The notes: generated by a model not told the origin, from the sequence alone. A stretch of 64,000 bases of DNA from Kofleriaceae bacterium (GCA_018058095.1 JAGPCO010000021.1:1-64000), one strand, 5' to 3'; positions 17,899-30,128 are shown, counted from the first letter of the stretch. A program made the numbers and translations.

Positions 17899-19133
17899 GC
17901 GCGGACCAGCGAGGCGACCTGATCGAGCGCCTCGGTCATGGAGGTGACGAACCGCCCGGTGCCCGGCACGTCGACCAGGGTGACCGGACCGAACCGCGGC
18001 AGGTGCACGTCCATGCCGCGCACGCCCGACGCCACGTCGCGCGCGCCCTGCTCGAACATGGCGCGGGTCACCGGCTTGCCGTCGATGAACACCTCGGACA
18101 GGAACTCGAGCGGGGCGATCCACGCGGCCTGGCCGTGGTGCAGATGGTCCCGGACCCGGCCGTCCAGGTTGTCGGACCGGCGCATGATCGTGCTCCAGTC
18201 GCGCTTGCCGAGGGCGGCGGCGACGTCGAGGTCGAACCGCTCGGCCGGGAAGACGATGACCACCCGGTCGCCGATGGTGGCGGTGCGCAGCGGCGGGCCG
18301 GCCGGCTCGGGCGCGGCGACCGGCGCCGGCGCGGCGGTGGCGGGCTCGGCGGACGCGGCCGGCGCGGCGACGCGGGCCGGCGCCGGGGTGGCCGGGCTGG
18401 CCGGCGCGCCGGGGAACAGCGAGAAGCGGTCGACCGCGGCCAGCTGCTCCTCGAGCACGAGCGACTTGCGCTGGTCCCAGGTGCCGTCGGCCTCGAGCAC
18501 GTCGACGATGATCAGGTCACCACGCCGCTCGACCCGGGCCCCGTCGATGCGGGCCAGGATGGCCTCGTCGTCGAGCTCCTCCAGCCGCTTCTCGTAGGCC
18601 ATGATCTTGGCCTCGAACTCGGGCTGGCTCAGGCGGTTGGCGCGGCGCCGGCCGTCGACGTCGATGGTCGGGTCGAGCGCCCACGGCAACAGGCAGATGG
18701 CGCGAAGGTCACGCGCGCTGCGGGCGACCAGCACGGCGTCGCCCCAGGTGCCGAGCGTGAACAGCCGGCCCAGGCGGATGGGCAGCGCCTCGCACATCGC
18801 GATCAGCGCGTCGCGCGCCGGCCGAAGATCGACCGGGACGATGGGGTCGTTGGGGTCGGCCCGCAGCGGGCCTCCGGCGCCGCCGCCCTCGCCACCCTCC
18901 TCGCCGTCCTCGCCGTCCGGGCTGCCGGCGATGACCAGCAGGCGCCGCTCGCCGCGCCGCCGGAACGGCATCGACGGGAACATCTGCATCTCCATGCGCG
19001 GGTCGATGGCGTCGACGTCGACCACGCGGGCCAGCGCGTCGGCGCCGCCGAGGGCGTTCTCGAGGGCCTGGCGCTCGAGCGCGGCGCCGCCGTTGAAGAT
19101 CAGGTCGGTGACCAGGCTGTCGACTGAGAACAT
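17895..19133 (-). CDS. Unknown soluble protein in the DUF4159/VWA operon
   Basis: 412 aa, starting MFSVDSLVTDLIFNGG with an AGAAGGGA Shine-Dalgarno about 10 nt upstream. Two ordered regions are joined by an Ala/Pro linker (about 245-280). No signal peptide or clear membrane segment. The N-terminal half has an acidic Gly/Glu insert (EDGEEGGEGG). A second domain (RFDLDVAAALGKRDWSTIMRRSD onward, FIDGKPVTRAMFEQG) is alpha/beta. No family recognised. Position between the VWA membrane gene and the propeller gene, with tight spacing on both sides, suggests a shared envelope process. Confidence 0.7.
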   Translation of the reverse strand: MFSVDSLVTDLIFNGGAALERQALENALGGADALARVVDVDAIDPRMEMQMFPSMPFRRRGERRLLVIAGSPDGEDGEEGGEGGGAGGPLRADPNDPIVPVDLRPARDALIAMCEALPIRLGRLFTLGTWGDAVLVARSARDLRAICLLPWALDPTIDVDGRRRANRLSQPEFEAKIMAYEKRLEELDDEAILARIDGARVERRGDLIIVDVLEADGTWDQRKSLVLEEQLAAVDRFSLFPGAPASPATPAPARVAAPAASAEPATAAPAPVAAPEPAGPPLRTATIGDRVVIVFPAERFDLDVAAALGKRDWSTIMRRSDNLDGRVRDHLHHGQAAWIAPLEFLSEVFIDGKPVTRAMFEQGARDVASGVRGMDVHLPRFGPVTLVDVPGTGRFVTSMTEALDQVASLVRA

Positions 19134-19147
19134 GGCGGGAGTCCCTT

Positions 19148-21637
<2,490 letters not shown>

Positions 21638-21644
21638 CGGGCCC

Positions 21645-22478
21645 CTACGGCGTGTCGTCCGCGCGCCAGCGTCGCCGCCGCATGATGAACGGCACGTGGA
21701 CCTGGTCGGTCTTGTAGTCGAGGCACAGGGCGTACATGACCAGGTTGATGCCGAGGCGGAACGCCAGCTCGCGCTGGCGCTCGCCGCCCGGCTCGCAGGT
21801 GAACTCGAAGTTGCCGAAGCTGTCGCGGGCCCACGCCCCCGACAGATCGTTCTGGACGTAGGCGACGACGACACGGCCGTCGCGCACGACGCCCTCCATC
21901 GTCCCGGTCACGGCGACCCGGCCGAGCGGGCGGTCGAGCAGGTAGAACGACTTGTACAGCACGTGATCGGGGCTGATGACCTCGAGCCCGCTGGCCGGCG
22001 CCGGTGCCGGGAACAGCGCGCCGATGAGGCGGCGGACCGACTGGTCGAACGCGCCGTCGACGCTGCCCTCGGCCGAGTCGATCAACAGGAAGCCGCCGAA
22101 GGTGAGGAACCGGCGCAGCGCCTCGATGGCCGGGGCCGGCGGCAGGTCGATGGCGCGGTCACCCGACAGGACCAGGAACGGGCTCTGGTGCAGGCGCTCG
22201 GCCACCGGCGGCACCACCAGCGGCTCGAGCTCGACGTCGATCGAGGTGCGCTTGTCGAGCTCCCAGGCCAGCCGGCGCAGGGCCGACGGCCGCGGGTTCC
22301 AGGCCGCGCCGAGCTGGAGCTGGGCGAAGCGGAACTTCGAGCCCGGGCCGATGGCGGCGGCGCGCCGGGCCAGCGGCCCGAGCACCAGCCCGCCCGCGGC
22401 CAGGCCGGCGGCGCCGAGGAAGCGGCGACGCGACGGGGCGCGCGCGGACGCGGGCGCAGGATGACGGCGGCGGGCCAT
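21645..22478 (-). CDS. DUF4159 protein with Tat-type signal
   Basis: 277 aa. The N-terminus SRRRFLGAAGLAAGG is a twin-arginine signal, implying export folded. The body matches DUF4159: FRFAQLQLGAAWNPRPSALR, FLTFGGFLLIDSAEG, LDRPLGRVAVTG, VVAYVQNDLSGAW and LGINLVMYALCLDYKTDQVH. The fold is GATase-like; no catalytic role is established. It is the first gene of the operon and is followed by the VWA/GATase membrane protein, the usual partner. ATG 22478 was chosen because TAGGCT lies 10 nt upstream. Confidence 0.85.
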   Translation of the reverse strand: MARRRHPAPASARAPSRRRFLGAAGLAAGGLVLGPLARRAAAIGPGSKFRFAQLQLGAAWNPRPSALRRLAWELDKRTSIDVELEPLVVPPVAERLHQSPFLVLSGDRAIDLPPAPAIEALRRFLTFGGFLLIDSAEGSVDGAFDQSVRRLIGALFPAPAPASGLEVISPDHVLYKSFYLLDRPLGRVAVTGTMEGVVRDGRVVVAYVQNDLSGAWARDSFGNFEFTCEPGGERQRELAFRLGINLVMYALCLDYKTDQVHVPFIMRRRRWRADDTP

Positions 22479-22488
22479 GGGTCCCGGC

Positions 22489-22494
22489 AGCCTA
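22489..22494 (-). promoter_or_regulatory. -10 element (TAGGCT) of the DUF4159 operon
   Basis: TAGGCT preceded by GGGG lies 10 nt before ATG 22478. It is the only candidate promoter seen for the four-gene operon. Confidence 0.5.
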
Positions 22495-22592
22495 CCCCGA
22501 GGCCGGCGGGCTGTCCCGCGCCAGGTCGCCTCGGGCCGCTGGCCCACCCGGTCGCGCCGCCGCGCCGCGAGGCGCCGGCGGTCACCCGGTGG

Positions 22593-22598
22593 TAGCGT
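22593..22598 (+). promoter_or_regulatory. Extended -10 (TGG-TAGCGT)
   Basis: TAGCGT with an upstream TG lies 7 nt before ATG 22606, ideal spacing for transcription starting at the ATG. Confidence 0.6.
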
Positions 22599-22605
22599 CG
22601 CCGCC

Positions 22606-23265
22606 ATGAGCCGGATCCCGCGCGCCGCCTTCGTCGCCGTCGTCGCCTTCCTCGTCGCAGCCGGGCCCGCGGCTGGCCCGGGCGTGGCCGCCGCCGACCC
22701 GACGCCGCGCTCGACCCCGGCCGGGCACAAGGGCCAGTTCGGCGGCAGCGTGCGGCTCGGGCTGGGCCTGCGCGGCATCAGCACCTACGACGACACCGAC
22801 TACTGCGGCGAGCGGTCGGTCGACACCGGCAGCGGCAACGCCGTGGTGTGTATCGGCCGGGCGCCGTTCGCGTTCGACCTCGAGCTGTCGTACGGCGTGA
22901 CCGACCGGATCGAGGTGCTGGGCGAGCTCCGGCTCGGCCTCGAGCGCGACTTCGCGCCGACCGCGGCCGGCGGCGACGGCCCGCGCCCGCTGCACCTGTC
23001 ACCCGGGCTGCGCGTGTTCTTCAGCGAGGCCGGCACGTCCAGGTTGTTCACCACCGGCCAGGTCGTGTTCGACTTCACCGGGTACGAGGACGCCACCGGC
23101 ACCAGCCGCGGCTCCGACGTCGGCGTGCGTAACCTCAACGGCCTGTGGTTCGACCTGGACGACAGCTACGGCTTCTACGGCTACGTCGGCGAGACCCTCA
23201 GCTTCTCGCGCTGGCTGCGGTTCGAGCTGGAGGCCGGCGTCGGCTTCCAGGGCCGCTATCCCTGA
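22606..23265 (+). CDS. Putative outer-membrane beta-barrel protein
   Basis: 219 aa. Cleavable signal peptide (AAFVAVVAFLVAAGPAAG, cut near AAADP). The mature part alternates polar and apolar residues in strand-like blocks (GSVRLGLGLRGI, FDLELSYGVTDRIEVLGELRLGLE, RLFTTGQVVFDFTGYED, RFELEAGVGFQGRYP), typical of a small outer-membrane barrel. No ligand is suggested. It diverges from the DUF4159 operon across a 128-bp promoter region and converges with the next gene. Confidence 0.7.
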   Translation: MSRIPRAAFVAVVAFLVAAGPAAGPGVAAADPTPRSTPAGHKGQFGGSVRLGLGLRGISTYDDTDYCGERSVDTGSGNAVVCIGRAPFAFDLELSYGVTDRIEVLGELRLGLERDFAPTAAGGDGPRPLHLSPGLRVFFSEAGTSRLFTTGQVVFDFTGYEDATGTSRGSDVGVRNLNGLWFDLDDSYGFYGYVGETLSFSRWLRFELEAGVGFQGRYP

Positions 23266-23285
23266 GCCGATCCCCGCCCTGCTAG

Positions 23286-24053
23286 CTAGTTTGGCGTGAG
23301 CAGCAGGCCGCGCTCAAGCCCGAGCTGTTCGCGCCAGTCGTCCGGCAACACGTCGACGGCGAACCCGCCCGGGTCGTCGGGCAGCTCGATGTGATCGCCC
23401 GGCTCGAGCAGCTCGCCGTCGGCCAGGGCCTCGGCGATCTCCCGCACCAGCTGGGCCGCGCCGGCGACCTGATCGACCGGGACGCGATCGACCACCAGGT
23501 CGGGCCGCCCGAACTTGATGAGGCCGCGGGTGACGATGGTCGCGCACGGCGGGTGGGCGTCGTCGACCATGATCGCCACCTCGTGCATGAGGCGGAAGGC
23601 GCGGTCCGGATCGAGCGCGGCGACCTCCTCGCCGACGTGGGCCTGGGCCCCGAACACGTCGAGGACGACGGCGCCGGGGGCGGCCTCACACACGCACTTG
23701 GCCAGGGCCCAGGCGGCCTGGACGTGGCCGAGGTCGAGCGGGTCGACCAGCTCGGCCTCGATGACGTAACCGAAGCGGGCGGCGCCGGCGCGGGCGTACG
23801 CCGCCGGGCCGAGGTCGTCGCCGATCAGGTCACCCAGGCTCGACGCCATGAGGTCCTCGAACCAGGCGGCGTGGGCGGCGCGCTCGCGGATGGCCAGCCC
23901 GACCGCGGCCGCGGTCTCGCACTCGGGCACGCCGTGGCGCGTGCGCGACACCGGCAGGGGATCGGGCAGGGCGGCGTCGGTCAGGACGATCAGCGCCATC
24001 TTGGCTGTCCCACCTCCGGTGGTCATGCGCGTGCGCGTCCAGGCCGAGGCCAT
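23286..24053 (-). CDS. Unknown cytoplasmic protein
   Basis: 255 aa. The start is fixed by TACCAT 6 nt upstream of ATG 24053; ATG 24023 or 23999 are alternatives. No signal or membrane segment. The C-terminal half (PGAVVLDVFGAQAHVGEEVA, then TIVTRGLIKFGRPDLVVDRVP) resembles bacterial DUF4026/DUF4261-type proteins with a G-x-x-K/R-FGRPDL motif, but I am unsure. Function unknown. It diverges from the ABC exporter pair, their hexamers lying 64 bp apart. Confidence 0.65.
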   Translation of the reverse strand: MASAWTRTRMTTGGGTAKMALIVLTDAALPDPLPVSRTRHGVPECETAAAVGLAIRERAAHAAWFEDLMASSLGDLIGDDLGPAAYARAGAARFGYVIEAELVDPLDLGHVQAAWALAKCVCEAAPGAVVLDVFGAQAHVGEEVAALDPDRAFRLMHEVAIMVDDAHPPCATIVTRGLIKFGRPDLVVDRVPVDQVAGAAQLVREIAEALADGELLEPGDHIELPDDPGGFAVDVLPDDWREQLGLERGLLLTPN

Positions 24054-24059
24054 CGCCGC

Positions 24060-24065
24060 ATGGTA
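24060..24065 (-). promoter_or_regulatory. -10 element (TACCAT)
   Basis: TACCAT preceded by CGGC lies 6 nt before ATG 24053. It sets the start of the unknown protein. Confidence 0.55.
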
Positions 24066-24129
24066 GCCGCAACCAGCGAGGTCCGCCCCGGTCGGTGCCG
24101 GGTTTGACGGCCGGCCCGATCGGCCGTGA

Positions 24130-24135
24130 TAGAGT
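24130..24135 (+). promoter_or_regulatory. Extended -10 (TGA-TAGAGT) of the ABC exporter
   Basis: TAGAGT with an upstream TG lies 11 nt before GTG 24147. The in-frame GTG at 24126 would overlap it and is disfavoured. Confidence 0.55.
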
Positions 24136-24146
24136 CGGCGCCGATC

Positions 24147-25156
<1,010 letters not shown>

Positions 25157-25157
<1 letters not shown>

Positions 25158-25948
25158 TGCTGGGCCGCATGTGGGCGATCGCCCTCAACACCTTCCGCGA
25201 GGCGGCCCGCATCCGCGTGCTGTACGGCATCGTCCTCGTCGTCGTCGCCGCCAACCTGCTGGCCATCGTCCTGGGCGAGATGTCGCTGCACGAGAACGCG
25301 CGGGTCGCGCGCGACGTCGGCCTGGCCGGCACCTCGCTGTTCGGCGGGCTGACCGCGATCTTCCTCGGCGTGTTCCTGCTGTACAGCGAGGTGCAGCGGC
25401 GAACCGTACACTCGATCGTGTCCAAGCCGCTGGCGCGCTGGGAGTTCGTGGTCGGCAAGTACCTCGGCATGGCGCTCATCCTGACCGTGCTGGTCACCCT
25501 GTTCGCGCTGGCCATGGTCCTGCAGCTGGGGATGCAGGACGTGGCGGTGTCGGCGGCGGTGCTCAAGGCGGTGGTGCTGGCCTGGGTCGAGGTGCTGGTG
25601 GTGGCCGCGATCGCCATCTTCTTCTCGTCGTTCTCGACCCCGTTCCTGTCCGGGCTGTTCGCGCTCGCGCTCTTCTTCCTCGGTCGCGTCACCCCCGACA
25701 TCGCTGCCGCCGCCGCGCGCGCCGACTCGGCGTGGCTGCGCGGCATCACCCGGGCCGCCCTCGAGGTCGTGCCGGATCTGCACCTGTACTCGGTGTCCGG
25801 CCGCACGCTCGACGGCGCCGCCGTCAGCGTACACGGCGACTTCGTGTCGTGGGGCTACGTCACCACCGCCGCCAGCTACGGCCTGCTGTGGATCGCCGGC
25901 CTGATGGTGCTGGCCGCGGTCATCTTCGAGCGGCGCGACTTCGCGTAG
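25157..25948 (+). CDS. ABC-2 type permease
   Basis: 263 aa with about six hydrophobic helices and no large soluble domain, the partner of the preceding ATPase (overlap TGATG). N-terminus [20 protein letters not shown] is the usual amphipathic start before helix 1. A cytoplasmic segment [22 protein letters not shown] is typical of ABC-2 permeases involved in gliding or export. One ATPase plus one permease implies an A2B2 exporter. The ligand cannot be told from sequence. Confidence 0.88.
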
Positions 25949-25958
25949 GCGGGGGCGC

Positions 25959-26327
25959 TCAGCCCGGCCGGGCCGGCGGCGCCAGCAGGGCGACGAAGGT
26001 GTCGAGCGTCTGCACCAGGGCCGCGCGCTGCTCGGCCGCGAACCCCGGGGCCGGGCCGAGGCCGTCGATCTGCTCGTCGAAGCACGCCAGCATGGCGGCC
26101 CGGATCGGTGCGCCGTCGACCACCGCGTCACCCCCCCACGGTCGCGATGGCGTCCGCTCCATCACGCCGTTCATCAGCGCGATGGCCGCGAACGCCGGGT
26201 CGAACGTCTCGTCGATCTCCGGCGACGCCAGGAACTCGTGCACCGGCTGCATCAAGTGGTCGAGCACGCCGCCGACGAAGTCGAGCGCGCTGTCGTTGCC
26301 GAACGGTCCGGCGGCCCAGGTGCCCAT
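25959..26327 (-). CDS. DUF4259 family protein
   Basis: 122 aa. The N-terminus [20 protein letters not shown] is the DUF4259 signature (MGxWGxGxFxNDxAxD). All-helical, cytoplasmic, no known activity. It converges with the ABC permease (10 bp apart) and diverges from the ligase fusion. ATG 26327 is fixed by TACGTT 7 nt upstream and by the family start. Confidence 0.8.
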   Translation of the reverse strand: MGTWAAGPFGNDSALDFVGGVLDHLMQPVHEFLASPEIDETFDPAFAAIALMNGVMERTPSRPWGGDAVVDGAPIRAAMLACFDEQIDGLGPAPGFAAEQRAALVQTLDTFVALLAPPARPG

Positions 26328-26334
26328 GGTCGGC

Positions 26335-26340
26335 AACGTA
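26335..26340 (-). promoter_or_regulatory. Extended -10 (TGA-TACGTT)
   Basis: TACGTT with an upstream TG lies 7 nt before ATG 26327 of the DUF4259 gene. Confidence 0.55.
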
Positions 26341-26385
26341 TCACGCACGCGTCGCCGCGCCCGGCCCGGCCCGCACGCCGTGTGT

Positions 26386-26391
26386 TAGCGT
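26386..26391 (+). promoter_or_regulatory. Extended -10 (TGT-TAGCGT) of the ligase gene
   Basis: TAGCGT lies 39 nt before GTG 26431. This mRNA therefore has a leader of about 33 nt, and it carries a strong AAGGAG Shine-Dalgarno 5 nt before the start, in contrast to the leaderless genes. Confidence 0.5.
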
Positions 26392-26430
26392 CGCGCGTGG
26401 TGCGCGGCGCGCTTGGTCCAAGGAGAGATC

Positions 26431-27798
26431 GTGGCTGGCTCACTCGCTGACGGTGATCGCGTCGAGGTGGCTGGCTCGACCAGCAAGTACCTCCTGTCGC
26501 GTCAGGGCGACGTCTACATGTGCAGCTGCCCGGCCTGGCGCAACCAGGGCGCGGTGATCGATCGACGGACCTGCAAGCACCTGCGGGCCTACCTGGGCGA
26601 GGCGGCCGAGGCGGCGCGGGTCGGAGCGGCGGCGCCGACGGCTGGCGCGGGCGGCGGGGCACCCGGCCGCGCCACCGCGGTGAGCAAGGACACGGCGCCG
26701 CCGATCATCCTGGCTCACAAGTGGGACAGCGACCACGACCCGACCGGGTGGTGGATGAGCGAGAAGCTCGATGGCATCCGCGCCTACTGGGATGGCGAGG
26801 GCTTCATCTCGCGCCTGGGCAACCGCTTCGTCGCGCCGGACTGGTTCGTCGCCGACCTGCCGGCCGACACGCTCGACGGCGAGCTGTGGGTCGGTCGCAA
26901 GATGTTCCAGAAGACCACCAGCATCGTCCGCTCGGGCGCGGGCAGCCTGGCCTGGAAGGAGGTGTCGTTCGTGGTGTTCGACGCGCCGGCCGCGCGCGGC
27001 GGCTTCGAGCAGCGGCTGGCCCACGCCGAGCGCGTGCTGGCCCGGGCCGCCGCCCCACACGCGCGACCGCTCGAGCACGTCCGCTGCGAGGGACTCGAGC
27101 ACCTGCGGGCCGAGCTGGCCCGGGTCGAGCGTGACGGAGGAGAGGGCCTGATGCTGCGGCGTCCCGGTTCGGCCTACGAGGTCGGCCGCTCGAGCGCGCT
27201 GCTCAAGGTCAAGACGTTCCACGACGCCGAGGCGCGGGTGGTCGGCCACGCGCCCGGCACCGGCAAGCACAAGGGCCGCCTCGGCGCGCTCATCTGCGAG
27301 CTGCCAAGCGGGGCCCGCTTCAACGTCGGCACCGGCCTGTCCGACCGCGAGCGGGACGCGCCGCCAGCGGTCGGGGCGGTGATCACGTTCCGGTATCAGG
27401 AGCTGTCCGATGACGGCGTGCCGCGCTTCCCGTCGTACGTGGGCGAGCGCCTCGACGTGGTGCTGGATGCGCCGGCCCGCCCGGCCAAGGCCAAGCCGAC
27501 GGCGGCCAGGCCGACCGCGGCGAAGGCCAAGCCGGCCGCGGCGCCAGCACGGGCCGGCGGCGCCGACCGCTCGCGCGACCAGCTCGGGCCGGTGCTGTTC
27601 CGCTGCCGGCTGGTTCACGCGGGCGAGCGCAAGTTCTGGGACATCGAGGTGCGGGGCGATCACCACGTGATCACCTTCGGGCGGGTCGGCACGCCCGGCC
27701 AGTCCCGCCAGACCCGCCTCGGCAGCGCCGCGGCGGCGCGGTCCGATGCCGACCAGCGGGCCATGGCCAAGCGCAAGGCGGGCTACGCCGACGAGTAG
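26431..27798 (+). CDS. SWIM-ATP-dependent DNA ligase-WGR fusion
   Basis: 455 aa. N-terminal SWIM zinc finger: Cys31-x-Cys33, Cys48-x-His50 (MCSCPAW, TCKHL). Then a minimal ATP-dependent ligase: adenylated Lys112 in SEKLDGIRAYW, TLDGELWVG, SFVVFDAP, GEGLMLRRPG, LLKVKTF and an OB-fold end ITFRYQEL, PRFPSYVG. After an Ala/Lys/Pro linker (about 345-375) comes a WGR-like domain (FWDIEVRGDHHVITFGRVGTPGQ) with Phe in place of the Trp. SWIM and WGR should both target DNA or damaged ends, so nick sealing in repair is likely. GTG 26431 was chosen for its Shine-Dalgarno. Confidence 0.85.
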   Translation: MAGSLADGDRVEVAGSTSKYLLSRQGDVYMCSCPAWRNQGAVIDRRTCKHLRAYLGEAAEAARVGAAAPTAGAGGGAPGRATAVSKDTAPPIILAHKWDSDHDPTGWWMSEKLDGIRAYWDGEGFISRLGNRFVAPDWFVADLPADTLDGELWVGRKMFQKTTSIVRSGAGSLAWKEVSFVVFDAPAARGGFEQRLAHAERVLARAAAPHARPLEHVRCEGLEHLRAELARVERDGGEGLMLRRPGSAYEVGRSSALLKVKTFHDAEARVVGHAPGTGKHKGRLGALICELPSGARFNVGTGLSDRERDAPPAVGAVITFRYQELSDDGVPRFPSYVGERLDVVLDAPARPAKAKPTAARPTAAKAKPAAAPARAGGADRSRDQLGPVLFRCRLVHAGERKFWDIEVRGDHHVITFGRVGTPGQSRQTRLGSAAAARSDADQRAMAKRKAGYADE

Positions 27799-27825
27799 CG
27801 GCGTGCGGCCAACCCGCTGGCCGAC

Positions 27826-29643
27826 TCAGTCGTCGTCGCTGTAGCCGGCCAGCTTGAGCTTGTTCTTGGCGCTCTTGGCCAGCTTGCTGCGCGGGCGCTC
27901 GTCGATGATGCCCTGCAGCAGCTCGGCCCCGAGCTCGCCGTTGGTGGCGTCGCGGCTCTCGATGAGCGCGAAGCCGAGGCCGTAGATGGCCTCGTCCGAC
28001 ACGTCCTTCTCGCGCGCCAGCTTCTTGGCCACCGGGTAGCCGCGGCCCGACAGGCGAGCGAACTGGGCCAGCACCGGGTTGTCGCCGGTGACCGTGCGCA
28101 GGATGCCGTCACCGGCGGCCTCGATGGCCAGGAGCGCCAGCAGGAAGCGGTGGTCGTCGTCGATGGCGTCGTCGATGTCGGCGTGGGTGCGCAGCAGCGG
28201 CTTGAGGCTGCCGAACGCCTCGACCGGCTTGCCGGCCTTGCGCAGGCGCTTGGCCCGCTCGAACAGCAGCTCGACGTGGTGGGTCGGCGCCAGGTCGGCC
28301 AGCAGCTCGGCCGCGACCCGCTCGAGCACCATCGACTCGGCGCTGGCCTTGCCCTTGAAGTAGCGCTCGAGGTGGCCGCGCACGTAGTCGACCAGCAGGT
28401 CGACCGCCGCGGCCGAGACGTGGCCGCGGTGGGCGCGCAGGGCGCCGGCGTAGCGGCGCGCGACCTGCTCGTCCTCGCACTCGACCAGCGCCTTCATCAT
28501 CGGCATCACCGCCTCGGGCGCCTTGGCCAGGCCGCGCCCAGCGGCGTCGCGCGCGGTCGGGTCTGCGCCGCCGAGCGCCTCGACCAGGGCCTTCACCGCC
28601 GAGGCGCCGCCGCCGGCCGGCAGCCGCTCCATCGCCAGCTTCTGCGCCGCCACGTTCTTCGAGCGCGCCAGCGCGGCGAAGTCCTTGGCCAGCTTGTCGG
28701 GGATGCGGGCGCCGCGCAGGGTGTCGATGGCCGCCTGCGCCACCGCCAGGTCATCGCCATCGGCGTAGTCGATCATCGCCGCCACCGCGGCCTCGGTGCC
28801 CTTGGCCTCGCTGCTGGCGACGATGCGGCGCAGCGCGGCGATCGCGGCCAGGCGGATCGGCCGCGGCCGATCGGCCTCGGCCTGGGCCAGCAGCATGTGC
28901 TGCGAGGCCGGGCGGGCCATGTAGCCGATGAGGCGCAGGAGCGCGCTCTGGACGGCGATCAGCTGGCTGACCTCGGGATCCCGCAGCGGGTCGGCCGCCA
29001 CCGGCGCGGCCTGGCTGGCCGCCTTGCCGGCCTTGCCGGCCTTGGCCCCGGCCTTGGCGCCATCAGCCGCCGCCTTGCTCGCCCGGGCCCACGCCTTGTG
29101 CAGCGCGCGGCCGGCCTCGCTGGCGCGCTGGCCCGCGCTCTTGTCGACGATGGCCGCCAGCTTGTCGGCGCCGGCGTCGAGCTCGGCCCGGACCAGCTGC
29201 AGCGCCTGCTCGCCGAACTCGGCGTCGCCGAGCTGGTCGAGCACGGCCTCGACCGACGGCGCCGAGGCCCGGCGCAGCAGCAGCTGGGCCATGATCCGGC
29301 GGGCTGGCACCGGCCCGCTGGCCAGCTCCTTGCGCATGGCGGCCTCGGCGGCCGCGCCCTGCTGGGCCAGCACCTCGGCCGCTCGCTCGGCCAGGCCGTC
29401 GTCGCCGCCGCGCAGCAGGGGCACCAGCTTGGCGGCGATGCCGGTCGCGCCGAGCGCGGCCAGCCCGTCGAGGGCGAGACGGCGGATGGCCGGCTCGGGA
29501 TCGGCCAGCCGCTCGGTCAGGCCGTCGAGGGCGCCGGCGTGGCCCTTGCCGACCGCGGCCAGCACCGTCGTCGCCGCCGCGCGAAGCTCGGCTCGATCGT
29601 GCTCGAGCAGCTCGATCACCGCATCACCCAGGTTCTTGGCCAT
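27826..29643 (-). CDS. HEAT-repeat protein
   Basis: 605 aa, built of helical repeats of about 30-40 residues (for example AELRAAATTVLAAVGKGHAGAL, PEPAIRRLALDGLAALGATG). A Lys/Ala-rich loop (GAKAGKAGKAASQAAP) lies near residue 205. The C-terminal 150 residues look more TPR-like (KRLRKAGKPVEAFGSLKPLL). No signal or membrane segment, so a cytoplasmic scaffold for protein contacts. The ATG has a GGGGAG Shine-Dalgarno. It converges with the ligase gene and is not in an evident operon. Confidence 0.78.
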   Translation of the reverse strand: MAKNLGDAVIELLEHDRAELRAAATTVLAAVGKGHAGALDGLTERLADPEPAIRRLALDGLAALGATGIAAKLVPLLRGGDDGLAERAAEVLAQQGAAAEAAMRKELASGPVPARRIMAQLLLRRASAPSVEAVLDQLGDAEFGEQALQLVRAELDAGADKLAAIVDKSAGQRASEAGRALHKAWARASKAAADGAKAGAKAGKAGKAASQAAPVAADPLRDPEVSQLIAVQSALLRLIGYMARPASQHMLLAQAEADRPRPIRLAAIAALRRIVASSEAKGTEAAVAAMIDYADGDDLAVAQAAIDTLRGARIPDKLAKDFAALARSKNVAAQKLAMERLPAGGGASAVKALVEALGGADPTARDAAGRGLAKAPEAVMPMMKALVECEDEQVARRYAGALRAHRGHVSAAAVDLLVDYVRGHLERYFKGKASAESMVLERVAAELLADLAPTHHVELLFERAKRLRKAGKPVEAFGSLKPLLRTHADIDDAIDDDHRFLLALLAIEAAGDGILRTVTGDNPVLAQFARLSGRGYPVAKKLAREKDVSDEAIYGLGFALIESRDATNGELGAELLQGIIDERPRSKLAKSAKNKLKLAGYSDDD

Positions 29644-29650
29644 CGCTAGC

Positions 29651-29683
29651 TCCCCGTGAGTCCCCGTGAGATCGCGAAACGTA
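29651..29683 (-). promoter_or_regulatory. Leader with tandem 10-bp repeat and -10 TACGTT
   Basis: TACGTT at 29678-29683 would start a leader of about 28 nt containing CTCACGGGGA twice in a row (29651-29670 as the complement). The second copy supplies the Shine-Dalgarno of the HEAT gene. Confidence 0.4.
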
Positions 29684-29739
29684 CGGGGCCCCGGACGGAC
29701 AAGTCAATCGGTGATCCCCGGCGGCCGGCCGCGCACGCC

Positions 29740-30114
29740 TCAGTACGGCGTCGTGCCGGTGCGCGCGCTGGCGATGAGGGCGCGCAGGCGATCGCGCGTC
29801 ACCCCGTCGGCGTCGACGATGCGGACGCCGAACCCGGTCGGGTAGGTCGAGGCCTCGGGGCTGCCGGGCTCGACGATGCGGGCCACGACCGCCCGGCAGT
29901 GCAGCGCCTCGTCGTAGTCGTGCAGCTCGAGGCGGAGGGTCTGCCCGACCTTGAACGGGTAGGTCCGCGCCACCTTGGTGAACAGGAACAGGCCGTGCTC
30001 GGAGATGTCGCGGGTCCGGAACACCCACTCCTCGCCGCGGTCGCCGATGACGATGACGAAGGCCTCGACGGAGACGCGCTCGGCCGCGCGCTGCGGGGTG
30101 GGGCTCGTGGGCAT
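29740..30114 (-). CDS. Single-domain PilZ protein
   Basis: 124 aa, one PilZ-like beta-barrel: RVSVEAFVIVIGDRG, FRTRDISEHGLFLFTKV (matching the D/NxSxxG motif as DISEHG), then LRLELHDYDEALHCRAVVARIV and GFGVRIVDAD. An Arg-rich RxxxR motif is not clear (AAERVSVEAF offers one Arg), so c-di-GMP binding is uncertain. Cytoplasmic. ATG 30114 is supported by TACCGT 8 nt upstream. It diverges from the MJ0042/TPR gene. Confidence 0.8.
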   Translation of the reverse strand: MPTSPTPQRAAERVSVEAFVIVIGDRGEEWVFRTRDISEHGLFLFTKVARTYPFKVGQTLRLELHDYDEALHCRAVVARIVEPGSPEASTYPTGFGVRIVDADGVTRDRLRALIASARTGTTPY

Positions 30115-30122
30115 GCCATCCC

Positions 30123-30128
30123 ACGGTA
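30123..30128 (-). promoter_or_regulatory. -10 element (TACCGT) of the PilZ gene
   Basis: TACCGT preceded by GCGG lies 8 nt before ATG 30114. Confidence 0.5.

Noticed and set aside
28150..29649. A 499-codon plus-strand frame opposite the HEAT gene
   Set aside because: His/Arg/Gly-rich antisense shadow; the minus-strand frame has regular HEAT repeats and a Shine-Dalgarno.
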